Translations under genes and position numbers: made by a program
Source of the DNA: Diploscapter coronatus
Taxonomy: Eukaryota; Nematoda; Chromadorea; Rhabditida; Rhabditidae
DNA: 64,000 nucleotides
Direction: 5' to 3'
Assembly: GCA_964036155.1 (NCBI GenBank)
Contig: OZ038422.1
Span: 58,613,201 to 58,677,200, forward strand
The notes under the pieces: generated by a model
Database searches by the model: none
What the model was told of the DNA's origin: nothing
What the model saw: the letters and a program-made list of their open reading frames with translations, nothing else
Shown: positions 13,696 through 26,060 of the stretch, piece by piece
How positions within the stretch are numbered: the stretch's first letter is position 1
Layout: every line of letters starts with the position of its first letter

Positions 13696-13965
13696 TTTCT
13701 TTCCTGCAAGATAAAAACAATTGATGAAAATAAACGAAATAATAAAAGTAATAATGCAATTTGTATCGCAACAATTCCATAAAAGTCACTGGATGAAAAG
13801 GAAAATAATAAAATTTATTCGAAAAGTTAAAACAAATAACAAAAACAGTCAACAAAATACTTCTTTCTCTCCAAAACAAAGATGATCTTCATTCGAAAAT
13901 ACCTTTACATTGAAGAGAATTCAGTAAATCAACGAAGATTAAATTTTCTGAATTGTGCCGTTCGT
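13696..13965 (-). promoter_or_regulatory. Intercistronic region DDX55-CINP with poly(A) signal and trans-splice acceptor
   Basis: Read on the minus strand, AATAAA (13814-13819) lies about 150 nt after the DDX55 stop and 111 nt before the CINP acceptor CTTGCAG (13704-13710). Poly(A) signal, about 100-nt spacer and acceptor is the known layout between genes of nematode SL2-type operons. Confidence 0.65.
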
Positions 13966-16900
13966 TCACATGATGGATTTGAGCTCCTTCTGACTGAGTT
14001 TTCCCTTCTTCATCTTTCGCATCAGCCTTGCATCTGCCTCGAAATCGTCCACTTCTTCAGCAATGTCTGAAGTCGCCTTTCGCTTCGCTGCCACTTTTCC
14101 GTTCTGAAAACTCATTCAAATTATTCTTTGAAAATTCTTTAAAAATATAAAAGATTTTTCGAAAATTTCTAAATATGAACCTTCTTGCCATCAGCTGCGG
14201 CACCATTTTCAGCAGAACCAGCTCCTTTTCCTTTCTTCATTTTCCTCTTATCCTTCAGTTTCTTCTCTGCAGCCTTTTTCTTCAAGAACTCCACCTTCTT
14301 TTCGTGCTTCTTCTCCATTATCTGAACTCAGGAAAAGGTGAAAATTAAAGGATCACTTTCAACATACGCCTTTTCGCTGACTCTCCATCTTTTCATTTGC
14401 ATACTTGATGGTGGAAGTGTCGACGTCGCTTCGCTTGAACTTGTCCAAGTCAGTTCTGCCCGACAATTCACGCATTTTGGGGAGACGCAGAATGCCGTAT
14501 GCATGAGCCAAGCCGGGCACGTTTAATTCTAAAAAATGCTAATAAATTAGAAAAGAAACTCGAAATTTTGAAATTTTCAAAATAATTTTTCTATGTAAGG
14601 TATTTTAGAAATGCATATGCTTTTGAAACATAAGAAACGTCAAATAGAAAATGTATTCGATAAAAGTTCGACAAATCTTCATTAGGAATGACTAACCCTT
14701 CAAACTGCAGACGATATTGCAATCATGCTTGACGTAGGATTCGATGTGAGTCACAAACGCCTTCGAGCCGGCTTCCAGGATCCCTCTGCAAGAATTAAAA
14801 CATTTTTATAGCTGAAAAACAAAAACCTGTCAGTGCCAATGATTCGTTGTATCTTCTGTCGCAATTCCTCTGCCTTCTGCACTGTCGTCGACTTGACTTT
14901 GATCTCTTTCAATGTCACCTGAATGAAGAATAAATGCGATTTTAAAATGATGCCTACGCTTAGAAACACAATTGAAAAATACCTTTTCATGTTTGGAGAC
15001 GAATTCGACATAGGCAGCCTGTTCATTGGCGAGCAGCAGCAGGGCATTGCCCTCTCTTCCCTGTCTGCCTGTTCGGCCAGTTCGGTGCACAAACCAACTG
15101 GAAGAATTAAAGTTCTTTTGAACTTGAGCGATCTTATTCATATTTTCCATGAACAAATGATAACCAAAGTCTTTAAATTTGTTATCATTTTCAGGTAATT
15201 GTAAATGTCGAAAGATGGAAAACTCGTAACACTTCTTTAAATTTTTACCTGGAAGCCTTAGGAATTTCGAACTGAACGACCCAATCGATGTCGGCAATGT
15301 CGATTCCTCTCGACATCACATCCGTGGACAGCATCACTCCATTTGAAGAGGAGACAAATTTGGCGATCTGAAGTAAATTAATGAAGAATGCAAATAAGTT
15401 CGATAAACCTGGTCAGATCTCTGTTTGAGTGAATTCTTTCCGTGGACAGCCAGAAGAGGTCGCTTTGTGAGCACATGCTTCAGAATCTGGAAAAAGAAGA
15501 ATTCTAATAGAGAATATCGACAGACTTGTGCTTATTCAGTCGAAACACGCAATTTATTTTTTTTATCACTTCCGAGGTTCTTTTCTCTCCTAATTTCTGT
15601 TTTCATCTCTACTTTCACATCTTGATCTTTGCATTTACAAGAATTTCATTGAAAGAAACACGAGTTGGTGTAACAGGAAAAAGTAGAATAAATCAATTTG
15701 AAGAAAACACTTAAATCAAACATACCATCTGGAAATACTGAACGCAGGCACAGGAAGGGAAGAAGACGAGGAATTTCTTGTCTGGCTTCTGTCGAATGAA
15801 GTCCACGCAGCACATCAGCTTCTGATCCGCTTCCATTGTCTGAAACGTATTCCCTCTTCCCAATATTCAGACAGTGCTTACGGTGTAAAAGTTGTTGAGT
15901 GCAGTCGGCTGCACGAGACTCTCTGACTCTTGCAACTTGACGAATTTGGGCTCCCTCAACATGAACATTCCCAGATCTTCCTGCTCTTTTGCTTGAGTCG
16001 CAGAAAACAGACCGGAACGACGCTGTTTCGGCAGGGCTGACAGAATCTCTTTCATGCTGAAAATTCACAAGTTAAAAGAGACGACCTCTTCAAATCATAA
16101 AGTCACTTATAAAAAACATTTTTTAATTCTTTATCACAAAATTATGAGAGTTGGCAAAACTTCAACAAAAATTTTACTGTATTTCGAATTGGCTCTCGTT
16201 GAATCGATCAGCCTCGTCCAAAATGAGCACTTCGACGGAGCGCAGTGAGCGACGGAACTCGCCCGATTTGTCGATGGACAGGATCTGATACAGGCGGCCG
16301 GGGGTAGAAACGAGGATGTCACAGCTGGAATACAGAAAAGAAAATAAGTGAAAGATTAGGAGTTGGAATATTCTTACCCCTGCATCTTGAGTTTCTTCAT
16401 GTCCTGTTCCACTTTCTTGCCTCCAACTGACACCTGCACTTTGTAATTTAAGGCAGCAGCAAATGGCTCCATCATCTGAAATTCAAGATCATGGGGAAAT
16501 GAATAATGTCCGACTCTTCTATCCGTTACAATTCTCATCAAGCGAAGTAGTGGAAAACATTTCGGATAAAACAAAGCAATTTAGACAACAATAAAAAAAA
16601 CCTACTCTAGCGATTTGAGCGGACAATTCTCGGGATGGAGACAGAATCACGGCACCAATCTCGTTGGCAGCAAACTGAATACGAAATTTCAAGTTTAGCT
16701 CGAGTTATTTCTACCTTTCCCTTCCTCTTCATGATGGCCAAGGTGGGCAGTGCAAAGGCGAGCGTTTTGCCTGAACCAGTCGGAGATTCCACGACTGCAT
16801 CGTTGTGAGTGAGCAGAGGCAGACCGGCCAGAACCTGTAAAAAAAATAGTCTGATGGAAAAATTCAATACGAAGTAAAAAGATTTTTTCTTTCTTTCAAA

Positions 16901-17153
16901 TATTCAAAATTACGATCAGCGATTTGTTGGAATTAATTTTTGGAAGAAAAAATGGAGCCAGAACATTCGAAATTCCACCCATTCCTGATTTAGGTTTTTA
17001 CCAATAAAAATACTTTCTTCCTCCTATAAAAATTAATTCTACCTGAACATCAGTGAACTGCTTGTATTTCTCATCGAACACTTCGAGCAGTTCCCGAGGC
17101 AGCAGACTCCTGTACTTGGCTCGCAACGAGTCGTCGATTTTGCTTTCTATCAT
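13966..17153 (-). CDS. DDX55: DDX55/Spb4-type DEAD-box RNA helicase (60S ribosome biogenesis)
   Basis: ATG at 17153 sits directly after the acceptor TTTTACAG. The exons read MIESKIDDSLRAKYRSLL, then motif I SPTGSGKTLAFALPTL, then motif Ia PSRELSAQI, then STPGRLYQIL, then the DEAD box VEVLILDEADRFNE (about 16195-16325), then motif III GLFSATQ, then motif IV LVFFPSCACVQYF, then STDVMSRGIDIADI, then motif VI HRTGRTGRQGREG. The C-terminal DUF4217-type region includes AYGILRLPKMRELSG. A Lys-rich tail follows and ends LMRKMKKGKLSQKELKSIM. The FFPSCACVQYF and LRLPKMREL motifs and the tail fit DDX55/Spb4 rather than other DEAD-box helicases. Yeast Spb4 is needed for 27S pre-rRNA processing in the nucleolus. 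All helicase motifs look intact. Second-to-last gene of the probable operon. Confidence 0.93.
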
Positions 17154-17412
17154 CTGTAAAATCAAGGCAATTTAGTAAAAGCACTTCAAAAATTCATCAG
17201 ATACGTGAGGATTGAGAAGTTCAACTCAATTTTGACTACTTTCAATCTGAAATATCAGAGATAAAAATTTATCTCAATTGAAAAGATGATCATAACAGGA
17301 AATTAACAACGAAAACATCTCTGACCTAAGAAATACATAACAAACTAATCTAAAAGTACGATTTTGAGATACGAAAGAATAAATACAGCTCTTCTTGTCC
17401 GTGTATTTTGGA
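17154..17412 (-). promoter_or_regulatory. Intercistronic region mS31-DDX55
   Basis: A 259-nt gap. A variant poly(A) hexamer, GATAAA (17268-17273 on the minus strand), lies about 115 nt before the acceptor that directly precedes the DDX55 ATG. The layout matches the other two gaps in this cluster, although the hexamer is non-canonical. Confidence 0.55.
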
Positions 17413-19822
17413 TTATGCACTCTGAGCCATGGACTGTTCTTGCTCGTGCAATTTTTTGATGAGCTCCTGCTTCTCCTTGTTGAAATACTCTCCAAACCAG
17501 ATCAGATGTTCCCGTTTTTTCTCTATCGTCATGTACGGATTTTTCGAAAGTCCGACGCATACCTAAAAATTGGCAAAAAGTTACTCTTTATTCTCGCGAC
17601 ATGAGTTAAAAATTCTGAAAATGAGAATTATCAGGCTTGTCATGAATTTATGTCTTAGATTTGTTGCGAATTTCCTTTTCAGGAAAAATCATGTTCCTGA
17701 CTAGCTTTATTAACATTAGCATTAAGGTTCATAAGATGATAAACTTTGAGAAAGAGTAAATGAAAACATACCAAATGCATGAACGTGGCAATAGGTCCAT
17801 CTTTTGGAATACCAAGTTCTGGCAAATGGCGTTCGAGCATTATATGTTCTGTGAATGGGACCTGAAAGTTCGAAATAATTTGAATGAAGCTGCTGGATTA
17901 TCCTACATCGGCCTCGCTGCCCATCCTGTACTCGTTGTCAATGGGATAGGGCCACTGCTTGCCTTTCTTCGTCCACTCAATCTGTTCCTCGAATGCATTC
18001 TCTGGGCCGAAGGAGAGATTCGTCGCACTGAAAAGAGATTTTGGTAACATAAATAAAAAAAAAATACATGAGGATCAAGAGCTGATCGGAATTATTCTCC
18101 TTTAGATTTTGTAAATGAAAAGAAAACGATCCTTTCAAAAATCTTCAGAAGCACAGTAATTAAACTTCTCAGAGATCAGATAACATTAATATTCTTTTTG
18201 AAGAAAGAAACAAACAATTAATTTATATCTTGTGAGTTAAAAAAGGCCAATTGAATGGCTTACTTAGCAGCTCGCATGTCCCACTCGTTCCAGAACTGCA
18301 GACTGTGCTCCTTCGTGTCAGCCAAAGTTTTCCAGAATCCGAGGCGATTTTTCGAGCTGAAGAGAGGAGGGGATTTTGGATCAGGTTCAAGGACAGGACG
18401 AGATGGGTAACTTCCTGCTTGGCCTGACGCGTCCTCGTAGATCGATCTGAAATTGGAACTGATTCATATCTGGAAGCTGCAAGAAATTTTTGGAATAATA
18501 AGGTTGTAGTTTTTTTACAATTCAATATCTTTCAGTTGACATTCATATGAATTATCAGTCGTATCGGGTCATGTTCTAGTCATTTAAAAAATGCAAATTG
18601 CAAATTTCAAGACAACAATAAAGAAAGTCTTAGAAAAGAGAAATACAAGAAATTTATCTTCACTTTTTATTATTATGATGTTTTGCTTTCTCGTAATTTC
18701 TAAATAACCTTTCTAAAATATCAACAATGAAACCCACTCAATTTTAGCCAGGGCCATGTCGAGCAGCTTCCTCTCTCTGGCACTCATCTGTTCTTCCTCC
18801 TTCTCCAACTTCTCGATCTCCTTTCTCGTTTCCTCGTTTAATTCCATCTTCTTTGCTTGGAACTTCATCTGCGCTCTTTCCACCACAGATTCCGACTTCT
18901 GTCTGGCCTCTGTTGGAGACATTCCAGACTGCAAAGAATCAGTCATTTCTAGTTTATGACAAGAGAAACCCAACCTGCAGTGATTTGGAGAAGATTTCCT
19001 GCCTCAGATTGGAGAGAGCCATTCTTTCATCCTTTGTTTTTATTCTGAAAATATGAAATTATTTTTAATTCGAAAAAGTCGAGTAAAAGTGGAATCAGTT
19101 TTCCATTAAAGAAGCGATCACCGAAAGTTCTGAAATCCATACAATGTGCATATTTGGTAATTGAAAATTCTCAGTAAGGCATAGCCAAAAATTACAATCA
19201 AGAATCTCCTTCATACAATAAAAATAACACCTTTTGAAAGTTGTTTTCTCCCTCTTGGCCCGTTCTGCATAATCTGCAATGAGGTTGTTGAATCCCTCAT
19301 CCATCAGCATGTCATTCATGGGCGCCTTGCTCGCTGCCTCGTATGTCTCCTTCTCCAGGCTGATCAGCTTCGCAAACAGCGTCTTCTTTGCACTGCAACA
19401 CGTTTTTGAGTCTTCCTGTCACTTCACATATAATTTCGAAAACAAACTTGTAAACCAAGTATTTAGTACCTTCAAAATTCAGAAACTGTCCTAAAATAAA
19501 AGAAGACTCCAAAACTCACTCTTTTTTTGCCTGTTTATCATCGGGATGCGTCTCTGCAACAAGATCGTCGACGGCCTTGAGAATGTTTTCTTTCAAAACG
19601 TCTTTGACCGAGGGATTCTGCAAATTCCTTTCTTCGAAAAGTTGCGTCTTTTAATAAATACTACCCTTTTGTTAGCCTTTCAAATAATAAGCGTTTCTTT
19701 CCCCTTCCTACCTTCGATTTGCCCTCGTTCCCATCTCCACTTCCACCGGATTCTTTTCCAGAACAGAATCGCCTCGCACTGCCTCCATTCAGTCGGGCAG
19801 ACACGAGAAGTCGTCGCCACAT
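17413..19822 (-). CDS. mrps-31: Mitochondrial small-subunit ribosomal protein mS31 (MRPS31)
   Basis: ATG at 19822 directly follows the acceptor TTTTTTGCAG. The N-terminus MWRRLLVSARLNGGSARRF is rich in Arg and hydroxyl residues and lacks acidic residues, as in a mitochondrial targeting peptide. Middle exons are highly charged and helical (QMKFQAKKMELNEETRKEIE, about 18730-18930). Later exons read LGFWKTLADTKEHSLQFWNE and FTEHIMLERHLPELGIP. The final exon, VCVGLSKNPYMTIEKKREHL (17413-17562), is the diagnostic mS31 C-terminus: vertebrate MRPS31 has the same CGLSKNPY motif and a WF--YF- continuation, here IWFGEYF. Role: component of the mitochondrial 28S subunit. It lies between the genes for mitochondrial malate dehydrogenase and DDX55 in the probable operon. 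Confidence 0.92.
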
Positions 19823-20221
19823 CTGCAAAAAATATGCAATTCTTGAAAAAAAGAAAAATAACGATATTTCGATGAAAATAAACATTTCTGAAATCAAAAA
19901 AAAAAAAAACTCGGACCAAACATCCCATAAAAATGACTTTATTCGGAACACTTCAAACTACTCATCATTTGACTGTTGACTACTGAATTATGATTATCAC
20001 ACTACCTTGTTTCCTTAAAACATTGATAAAAAATACTTAAATCGAGTTGAGAAATGAAATATTGGATGAAAAAGCAGAGAAATAGAACTTCTCTAATTTG
20101 AAGAGAGAATGCAATAAAAGTGGAGAGAGAAGGAGAAGAGACAAAGTGAACTACGAAACAAAGTGTCGCTGAGCTGACTGCACTACTGTAGAAGTGAAGA
20201 GGGAGAAGAGGGAAGGGGGAT
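19823..20221 (-). promoter_or_regulatory. Intercistronic region malate dehydrogenase-mS31
   Basis: Read on the minus strand, AATAAA at 19938-19943 lies about 280 nt after the malate dehydrogenase stop and 115 nt before the acceptor TTTGCAG that abuts the mS31 ATG. There is no room for an independent long promoter. This gap is the longest of the three, about 400 nt. Confidence 0.55.
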
Positions 20222-23200
20222 TTACTTGACGAAGGCGACACCCTTCTGGACGTTCTTGTTCAGTTCGGACACGGCAGCGTCGATCAACTGCTGCTCGTAG
20301 GCAGACACCTGAAAATTCACAAAATAAATTGACGAATTATAAAAAAAAAATTCTTTGAAAGTAGCATTCATAAAATGGTGCAAAGGCGAAAACTGAATAG
20401 ATACCAGAAGTGACTTTTGTAAAATTTCTGAGATCTTTTTCTGTTCCTTCCTATTTCCTTCTTTCTCTATTCAACAAGGACTGTACGAAAATTCTCATTG
20501 CTTCGTTACTCCATTTTTTTAATCTTTTTCGACAGAATTTAGAGATCACTTTCATTTTCGATATGTTGAAATAATTTTCGTACATCCCTGAGATTCAAAC
20601 TCTCACAATTCGTGAGCCTCTTGAAGTTTTCCGATGGTCAAAAGAAACATTTCTTGTCAAAGAATTCAGAAAAGTTGTTGTTTTAGTTAAAACCAATGAC
20701 CGACCTTTCCAACACCGAGAATCTTCTCGACTCCATTGGGGCCGAGTTCGACGGGAGTGGAGAAGTACTCGACTCCCTTGACTGCGTCCGAGGCCACGTA
20801 CGAGCACTGCACGTTATTCTCGCCCTTCAGACCGCGCAGCAGGGCGTTCGTGAAACGGGCTCCTGCCAGGGCCATCGACAGGGTTGCCGAGCCCTGCAAA
20901 GAACATATTGTCAATGACATATATACTGTTGATGAATACTATATAGAAGATTTGTAGAATTCATATGAATCAATTTTTCGAAACGTCATCCACAAAATGC
21001 AGATGAAATATAATTCCTAGTTCTTCTTCAACTTTCTTTTCTTTACTAACAAGAAACAGAAAAACTTACAGCTCCGGCCTTAGCATTGACGACCTCAGTT
21101 CCAGCGTCCTGAATTCTGGGAGTGAGTTTCTTGATCTCGTCGTCCGTGAACTTGGTGGCTGGTTTGACCTGCGACAGGAGGGGAATGATCGTGATGCCCG
21201 CGTGGCCTCCGATCACTGGTACTGTGGTCTTCGAAGCATCCAGGCCCTGAAAAGCAATATTTGGATATTTTGATGCAAGTCTAAAAAGGAAATTCCTAAA
21301 TTTTTCACATTTATGATTTCAGTAAGCTCCCATTCTGCAATACTTTGTTAGTTTTGTATTATTTGAGTTTCCAAGAGAACTGATAGTGTGCGAGTGCACA
21401 GAGAGCGATCAATGAGCACTCGCAACCCTTTCTTTTTCTTTTCCCTCTCCCTTTTCATTTGCGAGCCAACAGGCGTGCTTGTTTCCCCTCCATTCACTTT
21501 TCATTTGCTTTTTGCTCATGAAATCGCCTTGAACGCAGAAAAAAAATCAATACTTCTTTAGAAATGGAGACCTGATAAAATATAAAGATTATAAAATGAG
21601 CAACCTGGAACTTACAAGACAAGACGATGAAACAGTATTGGAAAATAAATGTGTAAGATACTTTCTCTACTTTGTTCCATATTATTCGGCATATTTTGTT
21701 GTTAAGGTGTTGTCTTGTATTTTCCAAATTGTCTTAAAAGTCCACCTTGAGCTCAGCGACGAAAGCCTGCGCCCTGACGACGTCGAGAGTGGTGACTCCG
21801 AAGACACGTCGCTTATCGTAGACACCCGCCTTCTTGAGAACTTCAGAGGCAATCGGGACTGTCGAGTTGACTGGGTTCGTGATGATCGCGATCAGAGCCT
21901 GCAATTTCAAGTTCAAAAGAATTCAAGATATAGAAATTCGTAAAAACAGAACGGCAAAACATTTGCATTTGAATTGTTTTTTTTTCTCAAAATTTTAAGA
22001 ACAAAATAATGTATCGCTAATTTATGAAATTCAGCGGAGCAATACTTTTGAAACTCATTACAGCTTTGTATACAGTGACTATAAAAGTTTTGGATAATTT
22101 GAGGTTTATGTCCAATCTGGCTCATCTTTTATCATAGACCGATTTGGTTAAACTTTAGCAGGAATTTACAGCTGAGTCAACGAAACTTGTGCACAAGGTA
22201 TCGGCAGAATTGACAAAAAGTAACCGGGAATACTAGGATTTAAACAAAATTATTATGATCGTTTCAAACTGTTGACTGTCATTATATCTCCAACAATTGT
22301 ACAACACTGCTCATGATCCTGAAGGTGAAATCAATTTGATGGAATTCAAATGTACCTTGGGCGAAGCCTTGGCGATAGCAGCGACGAGATCCCTGACAAT
22401 GCCCGCATTGGTGTTGAAAAGATCGTCCCTGGTCATGCCCGGCTTCCTCGGCACTCCCGCAGGAATCACAACTACATCAGCTCCCTCAACTGCCGCGTGC
22501 AGCTCGCCACTGCCGGTGTAAGCAGACACCTGGAAATATAAATATTCATGTTTGGACGAATTACTTCAGAAATATTTCTAAAGCCTGAAAAGCAGTTTCA
22601 TTTGAAACGAAGTAAGGCACATTGAAAATGGATAAATTTTGCAAAATTAAAACATAGCACATTTCGATTGTAAGAGGAATTATTCAATTAAGTTAGTGAT
22701 TATTCCGAAAAACTGAGATAGGAACGTACTCAACCTTACAAAATTTGTTTGCCTTCAACGTGAATGAATTTTCCAAATAATTCCAATTCATTGTGTTTAC
22801 CTTAGCATTGGTGTCGATGTGCGAGAGATCAGCAGCGACTCCGGGAGTGTTGACGACATCGTAGAGAGCCAGATTAGCGATGAGCTTGTCCTGCTTGAGC
22901 AGCAGACCCAGCGGCTGGCCGATTCCTCCCGACGCGCCCAGCAGAGCCACTTTTGGAGAAGAACTCGAGTGGCGAACCGACTCCTGCAAACTCAGCAGAT
23001 AAAAAATTCAACCCTTTAGAGTTTTAATGATAGCAAAATTTAACCTGAACTACTTTTGAGAAGATTAGGTCAGAATAAAACCCGCTTTACAACCCAACTT
23101 CGAAATGCAAATTGACTGCTCTGTAAATTGCAGTGTACAGAGCAGCCGATATTGAGAAAATTCGCTTACTTATTTTGAAATTTTAACAGACCCAAAACAT

Positions 23201-23514
23201 TGAAGTTTCTTGAAAATTATGTTCAGGCACCAATCTGTACTCCAACAGCCCTAATTTGGGATCTTTGAATTTTCTGTTCGCTATTCACAATTCAACCTTT
23301 AGTGTCAGACAGATCCTGGTCAAATTGAATTCTGTGCAATTCATGGCATTTTTCTGCACATTTGCATGCATGATGTATCCAATTTGTGCAATGAGAAATT
23401 ATCATTCTTAAGAGCGAATAAGAAATCCAAAGATCCCCGCGATTTGTGATTTGAACGAACCGAGCGAATGCCGCGAGAGAGCAGGCAGCAGAGTGATCTG
23501 GAAGATAGGGCCAT
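20222..23514 (-). CDS. mdh-2: Mitochondrial malate dehydrogenase
   Basis: Seven exons, all separated by phase-0 introns: 23461-23514, 22801-22983, 22356-22529, 21746-21898, 21070-21246, 20705-20893 and 20222-20308, giving 338 residues, the usual length for the mitochondrial enzyme. The first exon, [18 protein letters not shown], is a mitochondrial presequence. It is followed by the NAD-binding loop GASGGIGQP, the substrate-arginine region [20 protein letters not shown], the catalytic His in VPVIGGHAG, and the C-terminal IPLL--V helix region ending GVAFVK. It oxidises malate to oxaloacetate in the TCA cycle and malate-aspartate shuttle. The first intron uses a GTTCGT donor. An acceptor-like ATTCAG lies about 30 nt before the ATG. 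It is the promoter-proximal gene of the probable operon. Confidence 0.97.
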
Positions 23515-23930
23515 TGTCGGGCAGGGGGACAGCTAGTGATTACCTGAATAGGCGGAGTGAATTGGAATTGATCAAGGCAAAAACAATCGGCGAGATAATT
23601 CGACGGTCAGACACAAAATAGAGGCGCGGCACGCAAACAAACGTGAAAATGAAGGAGGGAAAGAAGAAAAATAAGAAATCGGACAGATCAGCGATTCTGC
23701 AATTCTGCACAGTAATGAACAAAGAAGGCCAAAGCAAAAATTCGATGTTCGAATGAATCAGAAATTAGAAATAGCAGGAAAGGGATCCGAAAAATTCAAG
23801 GTCGAAAATGAGCAGTGCGTATTTTCGCACCCCGGCTTCTTTGTAGCCTGTCAAATGTGGACCAGCGAGAAATCGCTAAAATGCGAGCAGAAGAAAAAGG
23901 GAATGAGCAAGTTTTTGATGCACAAAGAAC

Positions 23931-24000
23931 AAATTGAAAATTCAAAGCTTTTTTTTCTTGTTTTTATGTGTATTGCCTAGGGAGCGCAAACCGCCCTTTT
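23931..24000 (+). repeat. Dispersed repeat, copy 1
   Basis: The stretch beginning ATTGAAAATTCAAAG, then a T-run, TTCTTGT and TAGGGAGCG, recurs at 25779-25850 in the same orientation with similar spacing. The TAGGGAGCG part recurs near 57470. No protein coding is apparent. Confidence 0.65.
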
Positions 24001-24132
24001 GCCGAAATTGTTTATAAAGGACAAAATGAAGTAGTCTGGTTTATCTCGAGTTCTGGGTATTTTTAATTTGATTTTTTTTATCTGAACATGAAGATTGGCG
24101 ATAAAGAATAATATTAGTAGGAGTTCATACAC

Positions 24133-24501
24133 GCCGTTATCCTCTTTCCAAAAAATGCCACTTGGCAATAAGTGAAAAAGGGGTTTTCGCGCTCTGGCTT
24201 TACTTGTCGCTTACGGGACTAACGTCAAGTTTTATTCTCGTTTATTGATTTTTCGATTTTTTCGTTTTAAATTGCCTAATTGTCATTACCGATTTGTTCG
24301 TGGTTAATTGATTAGTTATCGATAATTAGTCAATTAACCGCGAACAAATAAATAGTTGGCCAATTAAACCGGAAAACGAAAAGTCCAGAAGAACGAAAAT
24401 AAATGACGATTTTGGGCCTCCAAACAGCGATGTAAAGCCAGAGCGCGAAAGCCTTTTTCTCTTATTGCAAAGTGGCATTTTTTTGGAAAGAAGGGAACGG
24501 C
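24133..24501. mobile_element. Foldback MITE, about 369 bp
   Basis: Left end GCCGTT..CTCTTTCC and right end GGAAAGAAGGGAACGGC are inverted copies. The arms continue inward through AAAAATGCCACTT and CGCGCTCTGGCTTTAC with a few mismatches. The whole element is close to a palindrome centred near TTATCGATAA (about 24315-24324). There is no coding capacity. A target-site duplication was not clear. Confidence 0.85.
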
Positions 24502-24677
24502 ATGATGAGAGATAAATGAGTGCAAAGATGAAAATGATAGCATGCATAGTCATGAAAATTTATTTCTTTAATTTTTGAACTATTCATTCATTAATTAAAT
24601 ACGTTTATTGTTTATTTCAAAGATAACTTCGAAAATATTTTGAGATTTTTCATAGATTAATTGTTGTCGTCGTTCAG

Positions 24678-25118
24678 TTATCCTTTGAAGGATATCCAGG
24701 AAGTACCACGAGGAGGTAGACGAACATCACTTCCCGCCACACAATCACACACACACGCACACCTGAAAACTTAAATATTCAGATTTCTTAAATTGTAAAC
24801 TTATTTAAAATTTTTAAATATATTATTTCGGTAAGCATTTTTTTTATTTACTAAATTAAATGCCAATTTTCCGAATATTCTTATATTATATTTTTAAAAA
24901 TTGTATACGATGTTTTCCGACTGCAACGCAGTGCACGAGGAAATGGGCAGGAAATAGTTGACCGAGTGGCCCTCTCCTCTCATTACTGAACCATTGAAAT
25001 TGTTTTGGTACCTCCCTGCTTTGCCGGCCGATTGTCCCAACTGGTTGACGGGGTGGTTTTCCCTGAGATGGGGATCGGAGTCACAGTTGTTTACTTCAGT
25101 TTTCTTCTTTTTCCCGAA
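24678..25118 (-). CDS. 3' exons of an unrecognised gene with Cys-rich tail (partial)
   Basis: Minus-strand exon 25012-25118 follows a strong TTTTTTCAG acceptor and reads FGKKKKTEVNNCDSDPHLRE, then NHPVNQLGQSAGKAG. Its donor GTACCA joins in phase to exon 24678-24762, which reads CACVCDCVAGSDV then RLPPRGTSWISFKG and a stop. If the intron is retained, the frame also stays open to a stop at 24894, ending ALQSENIVYNF, with GC-rich codon choice like the neighbouring genes. The two readings are candidate alternative C-termini. Upstream exons were not found with a matching phase; they may lie beyond the 26-27.7 kb foldback element. I do not recognise the family. Confidence 0.45.
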
Positions 25119-26060
25119 CTGAAAAAATACTGTAATCGATTGTAGATTATTTTAGACATTTTCGATAATATAAATTTTATAATTGAATTGAAAGAAGCAA
25201 AATCATGGATTATGACAATACCGATGATGTTTACGGTGCGGTGCGGTACGCCATTTTACTGCACCGCCAACATCCCTGGATAATACGGTGTAAAGCTAAC
25301 TATGTTCCCCATAGCGCGCACCAGCCTCTTCCTGCCAAATTGATCGTTAGGCAGCCGTGTGGTGGAAACGAAAGTCGAATAATGAAATCATTTTGACAGA
25401 AGAAATGCATTGATTTCTTTAAGTGATGCTAATTTTATGACATACCGTAGTATTTCCCCATCTGCGTCTCTATCGATATATGCATCGTAAACTATAATTT
25501 CAGTTTTAAATAGAAAATTATTTATTCAACTCACCATTTATGCGATTGATAAACTTCGAAATAAAATGGGATACTTTAAGTTTAAATAAGGCATTTAAGG
25601 TAAGACTTTTCATCGAAAAAGGTTTATCTTCATAGAAAAAGCTTGTTTTTCACAAGCAAGGTTTTAAATTAACGAAAAACTTGCTCTTCACGGACAAAAC
25701 GAGAGATTCATAGAATAAGGTTGAGGTTGATCGAAAATCTCGAGTTTCGCAAAAGTAACACAAGTTTTACAGAAGAAAAAATTGAAAATTCAAAGTTTTT
25801 TTCTTGTTTGTGTGTTGCATGTGTTGTTTGTAGGGAGCGTAAACTCTGCCCCTCTGCAAAACGCGGCAGGATGTAAAAAGTGGTAGTAGGGGGCCTCCAA
25901 AATAGGAAGCGAGTCATGTTTAGACTGCGAAGGCATAAAGAGGCTCAATCTAGATCGATGATAAACCTTCTGAAACGGTTCTGTGCCGAAAATCAAGCCG
26001 AAACATTCACATCCACGCACCGCTCGTGGGTGCTCTGCTCTCAGTGTAGTTAGTGTATAA
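25119..26060. other. Repeat-bearing non-coding stretch
   Basis: Contains the second copy of the dispersed repeat (25779-25850) and short hairpin-like AAGGTTT/CTTGCTC repeats at about 25600-25720. A 63-codon plus-strand frame at 25205-25396 has no supporting exon signals. Confidence 0.4.
25779..25850 (+). repeat. Dispersed repeat, copy 2
   Basis: Same order of motifs as 23931-24000: ATTGAAAATTCAAAG, T-run, TTCTTGT, then GTAGGGAGCG. The two copies bracket the 24133-24501 MITE and the exons at 24678-25118. Confidence 0.65.

Larger units (their letters stand above)
23515..24677. other. Intergenic region with dispersed repeat and MITE
   Basis: Presumed promoter of the malate dehydrogenase cluster (about 23515-23900), then a dispersed repeat (23931-24000) and a foldback element (24133-24501). 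No coding exon seen. Confidence 0.55.

Noticed and set aside
25205..25396. 63-codon plus-strand frame starting MDYDNTDDVYG
   Set aside because: No acceptable splice sites or family match; lies in a repeat-bearing region.
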